From positions 4,238,501 through 4,302,500 of the forward strand of contig NZ_JAUSYD010000001.1 of the NCBI RefSeq assembly GCF_030816615.1: DNA of 64,000 bases, read 5' to 3'. Positions 1 through 7,556 of this stretch are shown one piece after another. Made by a program: the position numbers and the translations under genes. The stretch is from Streptomyces sp. B1I3 (GTDB taxonomy: Bacteria; Actinomycetota; Actinomycetes; Streptomycetales; Streptomycetaceae). A model generated the notes under the pieces. It searched no databases and was not told the DNA's origin. It saw nothing but the letters and a program-made list of their open reading frames with translations. Numbering within the stretch: position 1 is the stretch's first letter; each line of letters begins with the position of its first letter.

Positions 1-482
1 TCGTCGTATGGTGCACGATTCCATGGGTCGGCAGGCTACGAATCCCCAACCCATCACCTACCCCAGCTCCCATCCCGTCCGCCTTCGACCCACACACCGT
101 GGAGCGGTCGTGGTTCAGGGCGTCAAGGTGGAGCGCGCCACTGTACGAACGACCTTGACGCCCTGGGCCGCGACTGCTCGGCTCTGCCTGGGTCGGAGGT
201 GGTCGGGATGGGAGCCCCACAACGCTCACCACGAATCGGCCGGCACCCGCAAGCGGCGCCCGATCCATCCCGGTGCCGTAGCGCCCCCGCCGGAGGCATG
301 TCTTGAAGCCCGGGCTTTGGTCTCGACTCATGCCCTCGGGCCTACACAGCGGGCGCGCGTCGGCGGCGGCAGCGCCGAGCGGGCCGGAGGCAGGAGCGCG
401 GGCGCAGCCAGAGCCGGGAAGCGCGCCCGGCGGAGCGGAGCGCAGCCGGGTGCCTTGATGAAGTAGAGAAACTTTTACCGCG
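1..482. other. Element DNA with no supported gene
   Basis: I see no gene I can support here. An open frame covers positions 8-466 on the plus strand, but its product is Arg/Pro/Gly-rich low-complexity sequence with no recognisable motif and no ribosome binding site, so I treat it as a by-product of GC content. The stretch belongs to the integrated element that ends at the tRNA-Gly gene; conjugation and regulatory genes of such elements would be expected to the left of the window. Confidence 0.4.
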
Positions 483-959
483 CTATGGCCCTGTGGCTTC
501 GAGGGTGGCGCGATTGGCGTTGATACGAGCTGAGAGGCCGATCAACGAGCACTTGACTTGGGCCCCGGTGATCGGGTCGAAGTCCGTCACAGCAGGTGCT
601 TCGGAGAGGTAATCGGAGGGATAGATGCCCCACCCTTCGATGGAACTCCATCCCGCCTGGACTACGGCGGCCTGCCCATCGGTAGACGTCACACGGAGCC
701 AGGCTGTGCACTGGTCGGAGAAGTCGTACGGCAGGTAGGCGGTGCCGCCCCCGTCCCTGAGGCTGTCGATCTGCAAGATCCACTGTTCCAGCAGGCGCGA
801 GAGCTTGAAGCCCAGGCCGCCGGGGACGATGGAAGAGTCGTCCAACGCGAAGTAGTAGGAGTCGCAGCGGTGTTCGTAGGAGCCAATGCGCAGTCGAAGG
901 TCATCGTGAGACCCCTTCGTGCGGTCACGGTCAAAGTGCAGCTCGACATCCGCTGACAT
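483..959 (-). CDS. Uncharacterised 158-aa element protein
   Basis: I do not know the function. The 158-residue product is acidic, has no signal peptide or membrane segment, and has a Trp/Tyr-rich centre (YLPYDFSDQ, then QAGWSSIEGWGIYPSDY). It resembles a small uncharacterised Streptomyces family (possibly DUF5959, from memory and unverified). The start is well supported: a GAGGAG ribosome binding site lies just upstream of the ATG. It begins only 12 bases after the stop of the truncated Nudix gene on the same strand, so the two were probably one operon. Position inside an AICE suggests an accessory or regulatory cargo role, which is inference. Confidence 0.6.
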   Translation of the reverse strand: MSADVELHFDRDRTKGSHDDLRLRIGSYEHRCDSYYFALDDSSIVPGGLGFKLSRLLEQWILQIDSLRDGGGTAYLPYDFSDQCTAWLRVTSTDGQAAVVQAGWSSIEGWGIYPSDYLSEAPAVTDFDPITGAQVKCSLIGLSARINANRATLEATGP

Positions 960-971
960 GGGACTCCTCTT

Positions 972-1322
972 TCAGTGAGAGCTCGTGATGAGGCGCTTGC
1001 CGTCGTGGCTCCGCACGTGGGGGCCGGCCCCGTCCAGGGCATCGAGTAGGCGGATCGCGTAGACCTCGGACATGCGCTCGGTGATCTGCTCTGGGGTGAG
1101 CCAGTCGACCGCGGTTGATTCGGCTGAGGTGCGCTCGGTGCCCCCGGAGGGCTTGCACCGGAAGACCATGGCGACGATGCCCCTGATGGTGTTCTTGTAG
1201 ACCCCGGTGAGCTCGTCGACCTCGACGTGAATACCGGTCTCTTCCCACACCTCGCGGCTGACGCCCTGCTCCGGGGACTCCTCCAACTCCAGGACTCCGC
1301 CCGGCAGCTCCCATGTAGCCAT
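972..1322 (-). pseudogene. 5'-truncated Nudix hydrolase
   Basis: The 116 residues open directly with WELPGGVLELEE and carry an intact Nudix box (G-x5-E-x7-REVWEETGI), the Mg-binding motif of nucleoside-diphosphate-X hydrolases. Nudix enzymes usually have 30-40 residues forming the first strands before this box; here they are missing, and the sequence immediately beyond the ATG reads as the GGDEF fragment on the opposite strand. pSAM2 encodes a Nudix protein, Pif (transfer immunity), so this may be the remains of a Pif-like gene. Whether the ATG at the junction is used is unknown; without its N-terminal strands the fold would be incomplete. Followed by the 158-aa gene. Confidence 0.6.
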
Positions 1323-1542
1323 CGCCCGCCAGGCCCGCGACCTGGAGAGCCTCCACCGCGCCCTGAACCAGCCCGTGGCCTACGCCGGGCGTCGGCTCCC
1401 GGTCTCCGTATCGGTCGGCTCCTGCCACGTGAAAGGCCTGCCGGTCCGCAGCCTCTCCGACGCGCTCGCCACCGCCGACAGTGCGATGTACGCGGCCAAG
1501 GGAACCGCGGGCCGACGCGGCACCCGCACGCTCCACCCCTGA
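1321..1542 (+). pseudogene. C-terminal fragment of GGDEF-domain protein
   Basis: Reading codons from 1321 gives about 73 residues ending at TGA 1540-1542 with the signature end of a GGDEF (diguanylate cyclase-like) domain: LNQPVAYAG, VSVSVG, then LATADSAMYAAKG. The GG(D/E)EF loop and everything before it are absent, and the frame has no start codon with a binding site. Upstream DNA is instead the Nudix gene on the other strand, so both genes are cut at the same point near 1316-1325. GGDEF-type proteins are common just upstream of the small zinc-ribbon gene and repSA in AICEs, so this is the expected location for an intact copy. Confidence 0.65.
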
Positions 1543-1645
1543 TCTCAGCTCTCTGACCGGCCTCCGGACGGCGCACAAGCCGCCAAGCATCGCCGCCGCC
1601 CGGATGGTCCGGCCCCTTCCAACCGCAATCGAAAGGACCACCATC

Positions 1646-1839
1646 ATGGCCCAGCACAGCCCTGCCCCGACGCGTATCTGCCCGGACTGCGACGGCTTCT
1701 CCGCCGTCGCCATCGACACCGGCATCCTCCTCGAGGACGGCACTCGCGCCACCCTCAAGGTCGCTTGCCGTCGCTGCCAGGGCCCGGCTCCACCCGCATC
1801 GCGGCCCCGGCTCCGGTTGTCCAGCGGGAGCACGCGTGA
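1646..1839 (+). pseudogene. Small zinc-ribbon-like element protein, frameshifted
   Basis: ATG 1646 follows GAAAGGACCACC. The first frame gives about 45 residues with two CxxC pairs (ICPDCDGF and ACRRCQG), a zinc-ribbon-like pattern typical of small AICE proteins of 60-70 residues encoded just before repSA. In that frame the reading does not stop but runs into repSA. In the neighbouring frame the sequence after about 1780 reads STRIAAPAPVVQREHA and stops at TGA 1837-1839, overlapping the repSA GTG as GTGA. This is the natural end, so I infer a one-base indel in the GGGCCC run near 1780-1786, or a sequencing error there. Confidence 0.45.
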
Positions 1840-3215
1840 CGGACTCGATCCTTACGGGTCTGGACCCGGCCACCCTCGGCGACCTGCTGCGGGTGGCCGG
1901 GTCCACCGGCTTCGACCGCTGGCAGGACCAGATCCGCCGCACGGGCGGCTGCTCCAACCCCATCCACCTCTCCGGCTGGACCCTCACCAAGGACAAGACC
2001 ACCGGCCAGACCCTGCACCGCTACTCCACCAGCACCGAGCCCGGCGGACGGCTCCGCGTCGCCTGCGGCAACCGCCGCGCCTCCCGCTGCCCGGCCTGCG
2101 CATTGACCTACTCCGCCGACACCTACCACCTGATCCGCGCCGGACTCGCGGGCGACCAGGACAAGGACGTCCCCACCACTGTTCGCGACCACCCCCGCGT
2201 CTTCGCCACGCTCACCGCCCCGTCCTTCGGCCCGGTCCACAACCGTCCCGACTCCAGCCGCTGTCGCTGCGGCACCACCCACAGGCCGGATGACGATGCC
2301 CTCGGCACCCCGCTCGCCCCCGACACGTACGACTACGCGGGCGCGGTCCTCTTCAACAACCACGCCGGGGACCTCTGGCAGCGCTTCGCCAACCGCCTCC
2401 GCCGCGAGATAGCCGCCCGCGCCGGCCTCACCCAACGCGAACTCAAAGAGACAGCGCGGGTCTCGTACGGAAAGGTCGCCGAGTTCCAGAAGCGCGGCGC
2501 CGTCCACTTCCACGCTGTCATTCGCCTCGATGGCTCGGACGGACCCGGCAGCCCGCCACCCTCCTGGGCTTCCGTGCAGCTGCTCAGCGACTCCATCCGC
2601 GCCGCCGCCGCGCACTCGTACACGACCATCACCGTCCCGGCCGCCGCCGGCCAACCCGCCCGCCCACTGCGCTGGGGCACCCAGCTCGACATCCGCCCCA
2701 TCCGCGCCTTCGACGCCGGTACCGACATCACCGAACAGGCCGTCGCCTCCTACGTCGCCAAGTACGCCACCAAAGCCGCCGAGACCACCGGCACCATCGA
2801 CCGCCGCATCGGCAACCGCGAGGCCCTGGTCCTCCTCGAAGTACCCGACCACCCGCGCCGACTCATCGAAGCCTGCTTCGACCTCGACCCGCTCTACCCC
2901 GACCGACGCCTACGGGCTTGGGCACACATGCTCGGCTTCCGCGGCCACTTCTCCTCCAAGTCCCGCCGCTACTCCACCACCCTCGGCGCACTCCGCCAGA
3001 TCCGCGCCGACTACCGCGCCGCCCAGCAGCGCGAAGAACTCGGCCTGCCCGACCCGGACCAGGACCCGACCGTCCTCGTCCTCACCGACTGGCAGTACGC
3101 CGGACAGGGCCACAGCCCCGGCGAATCGATCCTCGCCGCCTCGATCGCCAGAGGCCTCCAACTCAACCGAGAAACCGCACGTGAAGCCCTCGCCCTGGAA
3201 GGAGACCGGTCGTGA
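1836..3215 (+). CDS. repSA: RepSA-type replication initiator of the integrated element
   Basis: The 459-residue product is a RepSA family initiator that nicks the origin and starts rolling-circle replication of the excised element. It has a Cys-rich N-terminal part (SRCPACALTY near residue 90, SRCRCGTTH near 145), a VHFHAVIRLDG metal-binding HUH-type motif near 220, and a SYVAKYATKA segment near 305 with the candidate nicking tyrosines. Length is normal for the family. The GTG start overlaps the preceding small gene's stop (GTGA), and its own stop overlaps xis (GTGA), so rep, xis and int are translationally coupled, as in pSAM2. No lesion is visible. Confidence 0.9.
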   Translation: MTDSILTGLDPATLGDLLRVAGSTGFDRWQDQIRRTGGCSNPIHLSGWTLTKDKTTGQTLHRYSTSTEPGGRLRVACGNRRASRCPACALTYSADTYHLIRAGLAGDQDKDVPTTVRDHPRVFATLTAPSFGPVHNRPDSSRCRCGTTHRPDDDALGTPLAPDTYDYAGAVLFNNHAGDLWQRFANRLRREIAARAGLTQRELKETARVSYGKVAEFQKRGAVHFHAVIRLDGSDGPGSPPPSWASVQLLSDSIRAAAAHSYTTITVPAAAGQPARPLRWGTQLDIRPIRAFDAGTDITEQAVASYVAKYATKAAETTGTIDRRIGNREALVLLEVPDHPRRLIEACFDLDPLYPDRRLRAWAHMLGFRGHFSSKSRRYSTTLGALRQIRADYRAAQQREELGLPDPDQDPTVLVLTDWQYAGQGHSPGESILAASIARGLQLNRETAREALALEGDRS

Positions 3216-3424
3216 CTGACTCCCTGCTCACCGTCGACCAAGCCGCCGAACGCCTCGGCACCACCGCACGCTTCCCGCGCCGCCTCATCGCCGAACGCCG
3301 GATCGCCTTCGTCAAGGTCGGCAGCCGCGTGCGCATCAAGGCGAGCGACCTGGAGGCGTACATCGAAGGCAACACCGTCCAGCCGATTCGCCGCCGCCGC
3401 TCCCGCTACGGAAGGGCTGCCTGA
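3212..3424 (+). CDS. xis: Excisionase (MerR/AlpA-like helix-turn-helix)
   Basis: The 70-residue protein has a winged-helix DNA-binding domain of the excisionase type: LLTVDQAAERLGTT, then RRLIAERRIAFVKVGSRVRI and KASDLEAYIEG, followed by an Arg-rich tail. Such proteins bend DNA next to the attachment site and push the integrase toward excision. The GTG start overlaps the repSA stop and its TGA overlaps the int ATG, so production is tied to Rep and Int. The protein is intact, so excision would be possible if the rest of the element is functional. Confidence 0.9.
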   Translation: MTDSLLTVDQAAERLGTTARFPRRLIAERRIAFVKVGSRVRIKASDLEAYIEGNTVQPIRRRRSRYGRAA

Positions 3425-4584
3425 TGGGGAACGCCAAGGGAAGCCGCCGGCGCTTCGGTGCCGTCCGTCAGTACAGGTCCGGCCGCTGGACCGCGAGCTA
3501 CCTGGGCCCGGACGGGCAAGAGTTCCGTGCACCGGAGACCTTCGACACCAAGAGGGACGCCGAAGTCTGGCTCTCTCAGATCGAAGCGGATCTCACGCGG
3601 GGGAACTGGCAGGACCCGGACGCCGGGGCGGTGAACTTCAAGGAGTACGCCCTCCAGTGGGTGGATGAGCGTGGGCTCTCCGCCACCACCGATGAGCTGT
3701 ACCGGCGTCTCCTGCGGCTCCACCTCCTGCCCACCTTCGAGGGCCTGGACCTCGACGAGATCACCGCACCCCGTGTCCGTACCTGGCGAACCGAGCGGCT
3801 GGCGTGCACCGGAGCAGCCACGACCGTGGCCAAGGCCTACCGGCTGCTCAAGGCCATCATGGAAACCGCGGTTGATGACGAGCTGATCCGCCGCAATCCC
3901 TGCCGCATCCGGGGCGCTGGGAAGGAGTCGTCCGCCGAACGTCAGATCGCCACCGTCGCCCAGGTCGACGCGCTCGCGGATGCTCTCGGGCCCCGCTGGC
4001 GGCTGATGGTCTACCTCGGCGCTTACGGTCCGATGCGCCCGGAGGAACAAGCCGAGCTCCGGCGTAAGGACGTCGACCTGGACGAGATGACCATCCGGGT
4101 CCGCATGGCGGCTCCCGAGCTGACCACCGGTCGCCGCGCTCCTGGCGACACCAAGTCGGATGCGGGCAAGCGGGTCGTGGTCCTGCCGGCCTTTCTGCGG
4201 ACCGACCTCCGGCGTCACCTCGACTGGTACGCGGAGAAGGGAACGGACGGACTTCTGTTCGTGGGGGAGAAGGGGAAGCCGTTCCCGCGTTCCACCTTTG
4301 GGCGGAAGTGGCGCCGGGCCCGTGTGCTCGTGGGCATGCCGGATGGCTTTCGCTTCTACGATCTTCGTCACACCGGTCACACCCTGGCCACCCGGTCCGG
4401 TGCCACGCTCAAGGACACGATGGTCCACGCCGGCCAGTCGTCGGAGAAGGCCGCGTTGATCTACCAGCACTCGGACCTTGAGCGACAGCAGGAAGTGGCG
4501 AGCGGGCTGGATGACCTCGTGCGGTCCGCCCGTAGGAAGGCTGATCAGGGGCCTTCTGGTGCGGAGCTGGTGCGCGACCCCTGA
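3424..4584 (+). CDS. int: Tyrosine site-specific integrase
   Basis: This 386-residue integrase catalyses insertion and excision between element and chromosomal attachment sites. The N-terminal arm-binding domain occupies about residues 1-70, a SAM-like core-binding domain 70-170, and the catalytic domain 180-360. Catalytic residues seen are Arg in GPMRPEEQAEL, Lys in TKSDAGKRVVVLP, Arg-His in YDLRHTGHT, His in VHAGQSS and Tyr in LIYQHSD. The box II first residue, normally His (HxLR), is Tyr (YDLR). The gene ends about 50 bases from the 3' end of tRNA-Gly(CCC), as expected for a tRNA-targeting element, and is followed by a strong terminator. Confidence 0.93.
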   Translation: MGNAKGSRRRFGAVRQYRSGRWTASYLGPDGQEFRAPETFDTKRDAEVWLSQIEADLTRGNWQDPDAGAVNFKEYALQWVDERGLSATTDELYRRLLRLHLLPTFEGLDLDEITAPRVRTWRTERLACTGAATTVAKAYRLLKAIMETAVDDELIRRNPCRIRGAGKESSAERQIATVAQVDALADALGPRWRLMVYLGAYGPMRPEEQAELRRKDVDLDEMTIRVRMAAPELTTGRRAPGDTKSDAGKRVVVLPAFLRTDLRRHLDWYAEKGTDGLLFVGEKGKPFPRSTFGRKWRRARVLVGMPDGFRFYDLRHTGHTLATRSGATLKDTMVHAGQSSEKAALIYQHSDLERQQEVASGLDDLVRSARRKADQGPSGAELVRDP

Positions 4585-4603
4585 ACTGGTCCAGACAACA
4601 AAG

Positions 4604-4634
4604 AAGCCCCCGGCCGCTGGCCTGGGGCTTTTTC
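4604..4634 (+). terminator. Terminator after int
   Basis: AAGCCCC (4604-4610) and GGGGCTT (4624-4630) form a stem with an inner CGGCC/GGCC pairing, followed by TTTTT. It closes the rep-xis-int operon before the convergent tRNA gene. Confidence 0.8.
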
Positions 4635-4635
4635 A

Positions 4636-4680
4636 TGGAGCGGGTGACGAGAATCGAACTCGCGCTCTGAGCTTGGGAAG
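4636..4680. other. Probable attachment-site region (3' half of tRNA-Gly)
   Basis: The integrase gene lies directly next to the 3' side of the tRNA-Gly gene, the usual target of AICE integrases, whose att core is the tRNA 3' half including the T-arm and CCA end. The tRNA here is complete, so this end restores it. No second copy of the segment was seen between 1 and 4600; the partner repeat should lie left of the window. The exact core is not determinable here. Confidence 0.45.
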
Positions 4681-4709
4681 CTCATGTTCTACCATTAAAC
4701 TACACCCGC
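4636..4709 (-). tRNA. tRNA-Gly (CCC anticodon)
   Basis: Read on the minus strand, the 7-bp acceptor stem GCGGGTG pairs with CACCCGC; the anticodon stem TGAGC/GCTCA encloses loop TTCCCAA, giving anticodon CCC; the T-arm carries GTTCGATTC. The CCA end is encoded (4636-4638). It decodes GGG glycine codons. Confidence 0.95.
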
Positions 4710-4932
4710 GAAGCGCGCCGATGATCGGCAGTGCATCGCCGCACACTCTACCCCATCGCAGGCCCCCGGCGCGTACGCCGTGGGTCTCATGCGTCGTGTC
4801 GGGGGGCGGACGCGGTTGCGGGGGGCGGGAGTTGGGGGCGTAGCGTGAGGGGGCGGAGTGCCGCCTGGAGCGGCGTCCCCTTCATCCCCTAATGTGGCGG
4901 TCTCGTCCATGGCTGGTTGGGGAAGGGACTTG

Positions 4933-5106
4933 ATGGAGTCGATGGAGCGCACCGTCGTCCGCTGTGCCGAAGGGCACGTTTTTGCTGCCTCGTCGTTCCC
5001 GATGCAGCAGCTCGGGTCCGGCCGGATCGGCCCCGGGCGGCTGCTGCGCTGTCCGCGCTGTGCCCGGTTGAGGCAGGCCGTTCCGGTGGTGCTCGAGCGG
5101 CGGTAG
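4933..5106 (+). CDS. Small zinc-ribbon-like protein
   Basis: A 57-residue protein with two Cys motifs, VVRCAEGHVF and LLRCPRCARL, spaced to bind one metal ion in a zinc-ribbon arrangement. I chose ATG 4933 because GGGAAGGGAC lies 5-8 bases before it; an upstream frame extension to 4858 is Gly/Pro-rich and lacks a binding site, and ATG 4942 is a further alternative. The function is unknown; the size and Cys spacing suggest a nucleic-acid or protein-binding accessory. It sits between tRNA-Gly and dcd, in the same direction as dcd. Confidence 0.65.
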   Translation: MESMERTVVRCAEGHVFAASSFPMQQLGSGRIGPGRLLRCPRCARLRQAVPVVLERR

Positions 5107-5186
5107 GGAGCCGGTAGGAAGCGGTGGGGCAGGCGCGCGGGCGGTCCGGTTGGGGCTGGCTCGCGCGTTCTGCGTATCCTCGGTGC

Positions 5187-5762
5187 GTGCTTCTCTCAGA
5201 TAAGGACCTCCGGGCCGAGATCGATGCCGGGCGGGTTCGCATTGACCCGTTCGACGCCTCGATGGTGCAGCCCTCGAGCATCGATGTGCGGCTGGACCGC
5301 TACTTCCGGGTGTTCGAGAACCACCGCTATCCGCATATCGATCCCGCAGTGGAGCAGGCGGATCTCACCCGCCAGGTCGAGCCTGAGGGGGACGAGGCGT
5401 TCATCCTCCACCCCGGGGAGTTCGTGCTGGCGTCGACGTACGAAGTGATCTCGCTTCCCGATGATCTCGCCTCGCGGCTGGAGGGCAAGAGTTCGCTGGG
5501 GCGGCTCGGGCTCGTCACGCATTCCACCGCCGGGTTCATCGATCCGGGTTTCTCCGGCCATGTGACGCTCGAGCTGTCGAATCTGGCGACGCTGCCGATA
5601 AAGCTCTGGCCCGGTATGAAGATCGGGCAGCTGTGCATGTTCCGGCTGAGCTCCCCGTCCGAGTTCCCGTACGGGTCCGAGCGGTACGGGTCGCGTTACC
5701 AGGGCCAGCGGGGGCCGACCGCCTCGCGTTCGTTCATGAACTTCCATCGGACTCAGGTGTGA
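5187..5762 (+). CDS. dcd: dCTP deaminase
   Basis: The 191-residue enzyme converts dCTP to dUTP (Streptomyces forms may also release dUMP), feeding dTMP synthesis. It starts LLSDKDLRAEIDAGR, with SSIDVRLDRYFRVF early and the active-site block EGKSSLGRLGLVTHSTAG near residue 110; the Arg, Ser and Glu contacts of the family are present. Length matches the family. I chose GTG 5187, where the family N-terminus begins; an in-frame upstream extension has no homology. A TATCCT box 15 bases before the GTG suggests a leaderless or nearly leaderless message. The phosphoribosyltransferase follows after 6 bases, so the two form an operon. Confidence 0.95.
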   Translation: MLLSDKDLRAEIDAGRVRIDPFDASMVQPSSIDVRLDRYFRVFENHRYPHIDPAVEQADLTRQVEPEGDEAFILHPGEFVLASTYEVISLPDDLASRLEGKSSLGRLGLVTHSTAGFIDPGFSGHVTLELSNLATLPIKLWPGMKIGQLCMFRLSSPSEFPYGSERYGSRYQGQRGPTASRSFMNFHRTQV

Positions 5763-5768
5763 TGCGGC

Positions 5769-6269
5769 ATGGCTGGTGAGATGCGGGAGAATCTGACGTA
5801 CGAAACCTTCGGGCGGGCCGTGCGGGAGCTGGCGCAGACGGTCGCCGACGACGGTTACGAGCCGGATGTCGTGCTGAGTATCGCGAGGGGCGGGGTCTTC
5901 GTCGCGGGTGGCCTGGCCTACGCACTGGACTGCAAGAACATCCACCTGGTGAATGTGGAGTTCTACACCGGGGTCGGGACGACCCTGGAGATGCCCGTGA
6001 TGCTGGCGCCCGTCCCGAACGCCATCGACTTCACGCGGAAGAAGGTCCTCATCGCCGACGACGTGGCGGACACCGGCAAGACCCTCAAGCTGGTCCGTGA
6101 CTTCTGCATCGATCACGTGGCCGAGGTGCGCAGCGCGGTCATCTACGAGAAGTCGCAGTCACTCGTGAAGTGCGAGTACGTGTGGAAGAAGACCGATCAG
6201 TGGATCAACTTCCCGTGGAGCGTCGAAAAGCCCGTCGTGCGCCGTGAGGGGCAGGTCTTCGACGCGTAG
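5769..6269 (+). CDS. Phosphoribosyltransferase domain protein
   Basis: This 166-residue type I phosphoribosyltransferase has the PRPP-binding loop VLIADDVADTGKTL near residue 99 and the PPi loop VLSIARGGVFVAGG near 36. It resembles the xanthine/hypoxanthine-guanine group, but the hood that defines the base is short, so the substrate cannot be read from sequence. Its position six bases downstream of dcd suggests a nucleotide-salvage role. A strong bidirectional terminator follows. Confidence 0.85.
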   Translation: MAGEMRENLTYETFGRAVRELAQTVADDGYEPDVVLSIARGGVFVAGGLAYALDCKNIHLVNVEFYTGVGTTLEMPVMLAPVPNAIDFTRKKVLIADDVADTGKTLKLVRDFCIDHVAEVRSAVIYEKSQSLVKCEYVWKKTDQWINFPWSVEKPVVRREGQVFDA

Positions 6270-6338
6270 GCGTGTAGGCCGTGTAAGGCCGTGTAGACGG
6301 TGTGGACGCGCAGGCAGCGCGCCGCGCGTGACACGGGA

Positions 6339-6374
6339 AGGGGCCCCGGTGCTGTCGTACGCACCGGGGCCCCT
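6339..6374. terminator. Bidirectional terminator
   Basis: A perfect 14-bp inverted repeat (AGGGGCCCCGGTGC at 6339-6352 and its complement at 6361-6374) with an 8-base loop lies between the convergent phosphoribosyltransferase and Yip1 genes. Confidence 0.85.
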
Positions 6375-6389
6375 CTTGCGTCACGTCGG

Positions 6390-7304
6390 TCAGATCGTGC
6401 CGAGCTTGATGATCGAGAGAAGTGCGATCAGCTGGATCGCGGAGGCTCCCAGCGCCTTCGGCCAGGGCAGTTCGTGCGACTTGCTCACCATGGAGGTGAA
6501 CAGGGCGCCGGCGGCCAGCCAGGTGATCCAGCCGAGGATCTGGACCAGCGAGTTCTCGCCGCCCAGGAACAGGGCGAAGACCAGGCGGGGTGCGTCCGTG
6601 ATCGACATGATCAGCATGGACAGGCCCACGGTCGGCTGCCACGCCCCCGTGCCGCCGAGCTGGCGGGCCAGGGTGTGGGTGACGGCGCCGAGGACCAGGC
6701 CGCCGATGACGAAGCCGACGCCCGTGAAGATGACGTACGGGGCGGCCGTCGAGACCTCCGCGTGGATCGCCTCGTCGCGGGCCTGGTCGAAGCCGAAGAG
6801 CGCGAGCAGCCCGTACACGAACGTGACGACGACGGCGGGGCCCCAGACGGGGTAGTCGCGCATCTGCCAGAACGTCGCTCCGGGGCGCAGTACGACGCCG
6901 CTCAGCAGCTGCTTCCAGGGCAGCCGGGGACCGGAGGGCTGTGCGGGGGCCTGGCCGGCCCGGTAGGTGTTCCCGTCGCCGTACGGGTCCTCGTCGATGC
7001 TGAACGCCTGGGTGTGCCCCGGGGCGTTGGCGTACGGGTCCTGCTGCGGGGGCTGGTGGTAGGGGTCGCCGAAGTACTCCGGCTCGCCCTGCCCGCTCCC
7101 GCCGCGCTGCCCGCCTCCGCCGTGCCCGCCGCTGTACGGGGCGCCCTGGGGGCCGCCGTACGGTGCGCCGCCGCCTCCCGCGGGGGGCCACGACTGCTGG
7201 CCGTACGGCGGCGGTGGTGCCTGCGTGCCGTACGGCTGTTGCTGCTGCGGGTGTTGTTGCGGTGTGCGGTTGTCCCGGCCGCGTCCGATCCTGAATCCAG
7301 CCAC
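6390..7304 (-). CDS. Yip1-domain membrane protein with Pro/Gly/Gln-rich N-terminus
   Basis: The 304-residue protein has a disordered N-terminal half rich in Pro, Gly, Gln and Tyr (repeated PYG and GGPQG motifs), then a YIP1-type membrane domain from about residue 145 with five hydrophobic segments, including WGPAVVVTFVYGLLALFGF and GLSMLIMSITDAPRLVFAL. Role unknown; Yip1 proteins in actinomycetes are uncharacterised integral membrane proteins. I prefer the GTG at 7304 (MAGFRIGRGRDNRTP), which begins the conserved part; an upstream extension to 7364 has no support. It converges on the dcd operon and is separated by a strong terminator. Confidence 0.8.
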   Translation of the reverse strand: MAGFRIGRGRDNRTPQQHPQQQQPYGTQAPPPPYGQQSWPPAGGGGAPYGGPQGAPYSGGHGGGGQRGGSGQGEPEYFGDPYHQPPQQDPYANAPGHTQAFSIDEDPYGDGNTYRAGQAPAQPSGPRLPWKQLLSGVVLRPGATFWQMRDYPVWGPAVVVTFVYGLLALFGFDQARDEAIHAEVSTAAPYVIFTGVGFVIGGLVLGAVTHTLARQLGGTGAWQPTVGLSMLIMSITDAPRLVFALFLGGENSLVQILGWITWLAAGALFTSMVSKSHELPWPKALGASAIQLIALLSIIKLGTI

Positions 7305-7444
7305 GTATCGAACGTACCTGGTCCGTGCGGGTGCGGTGTGAGGGCCGGGGGGACAGGGGGCCATTGCGGCCTAGCTGTGACATCCCCTAGGGGGACCCTG
7401 GGGGGTTTGCCCCCTGTCTGGAACGCCTGTCCCCGGCTCGCCGG

Positions 7445-7495
7445 GCGCGTGCACGCGCCGCACGTGCACGCGGCGCGTGCACGCGCCGCACGTGC
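7445..7495. repeat. Tandem 28-bp GC palindromic repeat
   Basis: The 23-base unit GCGCGTGCACGCGCCGCACG+TGC occurs twice, at 7445-7467 and 7473-7495, with a 28-base period. Each unit is built from overlapping palindromes (GCGCGTGCACGCGC, GCACGTGC). It lies just past the terminator of the Fe-S reductase gene. Confidence 0.75.
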
Positions 7496-7538
7496 GGAAG
7501 CGGCCGGTCCTGCCCCCGAGGCAGATCCGGCCGCTTCC
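7496..7538 (-). terminator. Terminator of the Fe-S reductase gene
   Basis: GGAAGCGGCCGG (7496-7507) and CCGGCCGCTTCC (7527-7538) form a perfect 12-bp stem just beyond the stop codon of the minus-strand reductase gene. Confidence 0.8.
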
Positions 7539-7556
7539 GTGTGTGCGGGCGGGAGA

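Noticed and set aside
8..466. Open frame at the left end of the window
   Set aside because: No binding site, no motif, Arg/Pro-rich composition typical of GC-rich noncoding DNA.
1481..2293. Long frame running through the zinc-ribbon gene into repSA
   Set aside because: The repSA frame is clearly coding; the overlap is a consequence of the missing stop in the frameshifted small gene.
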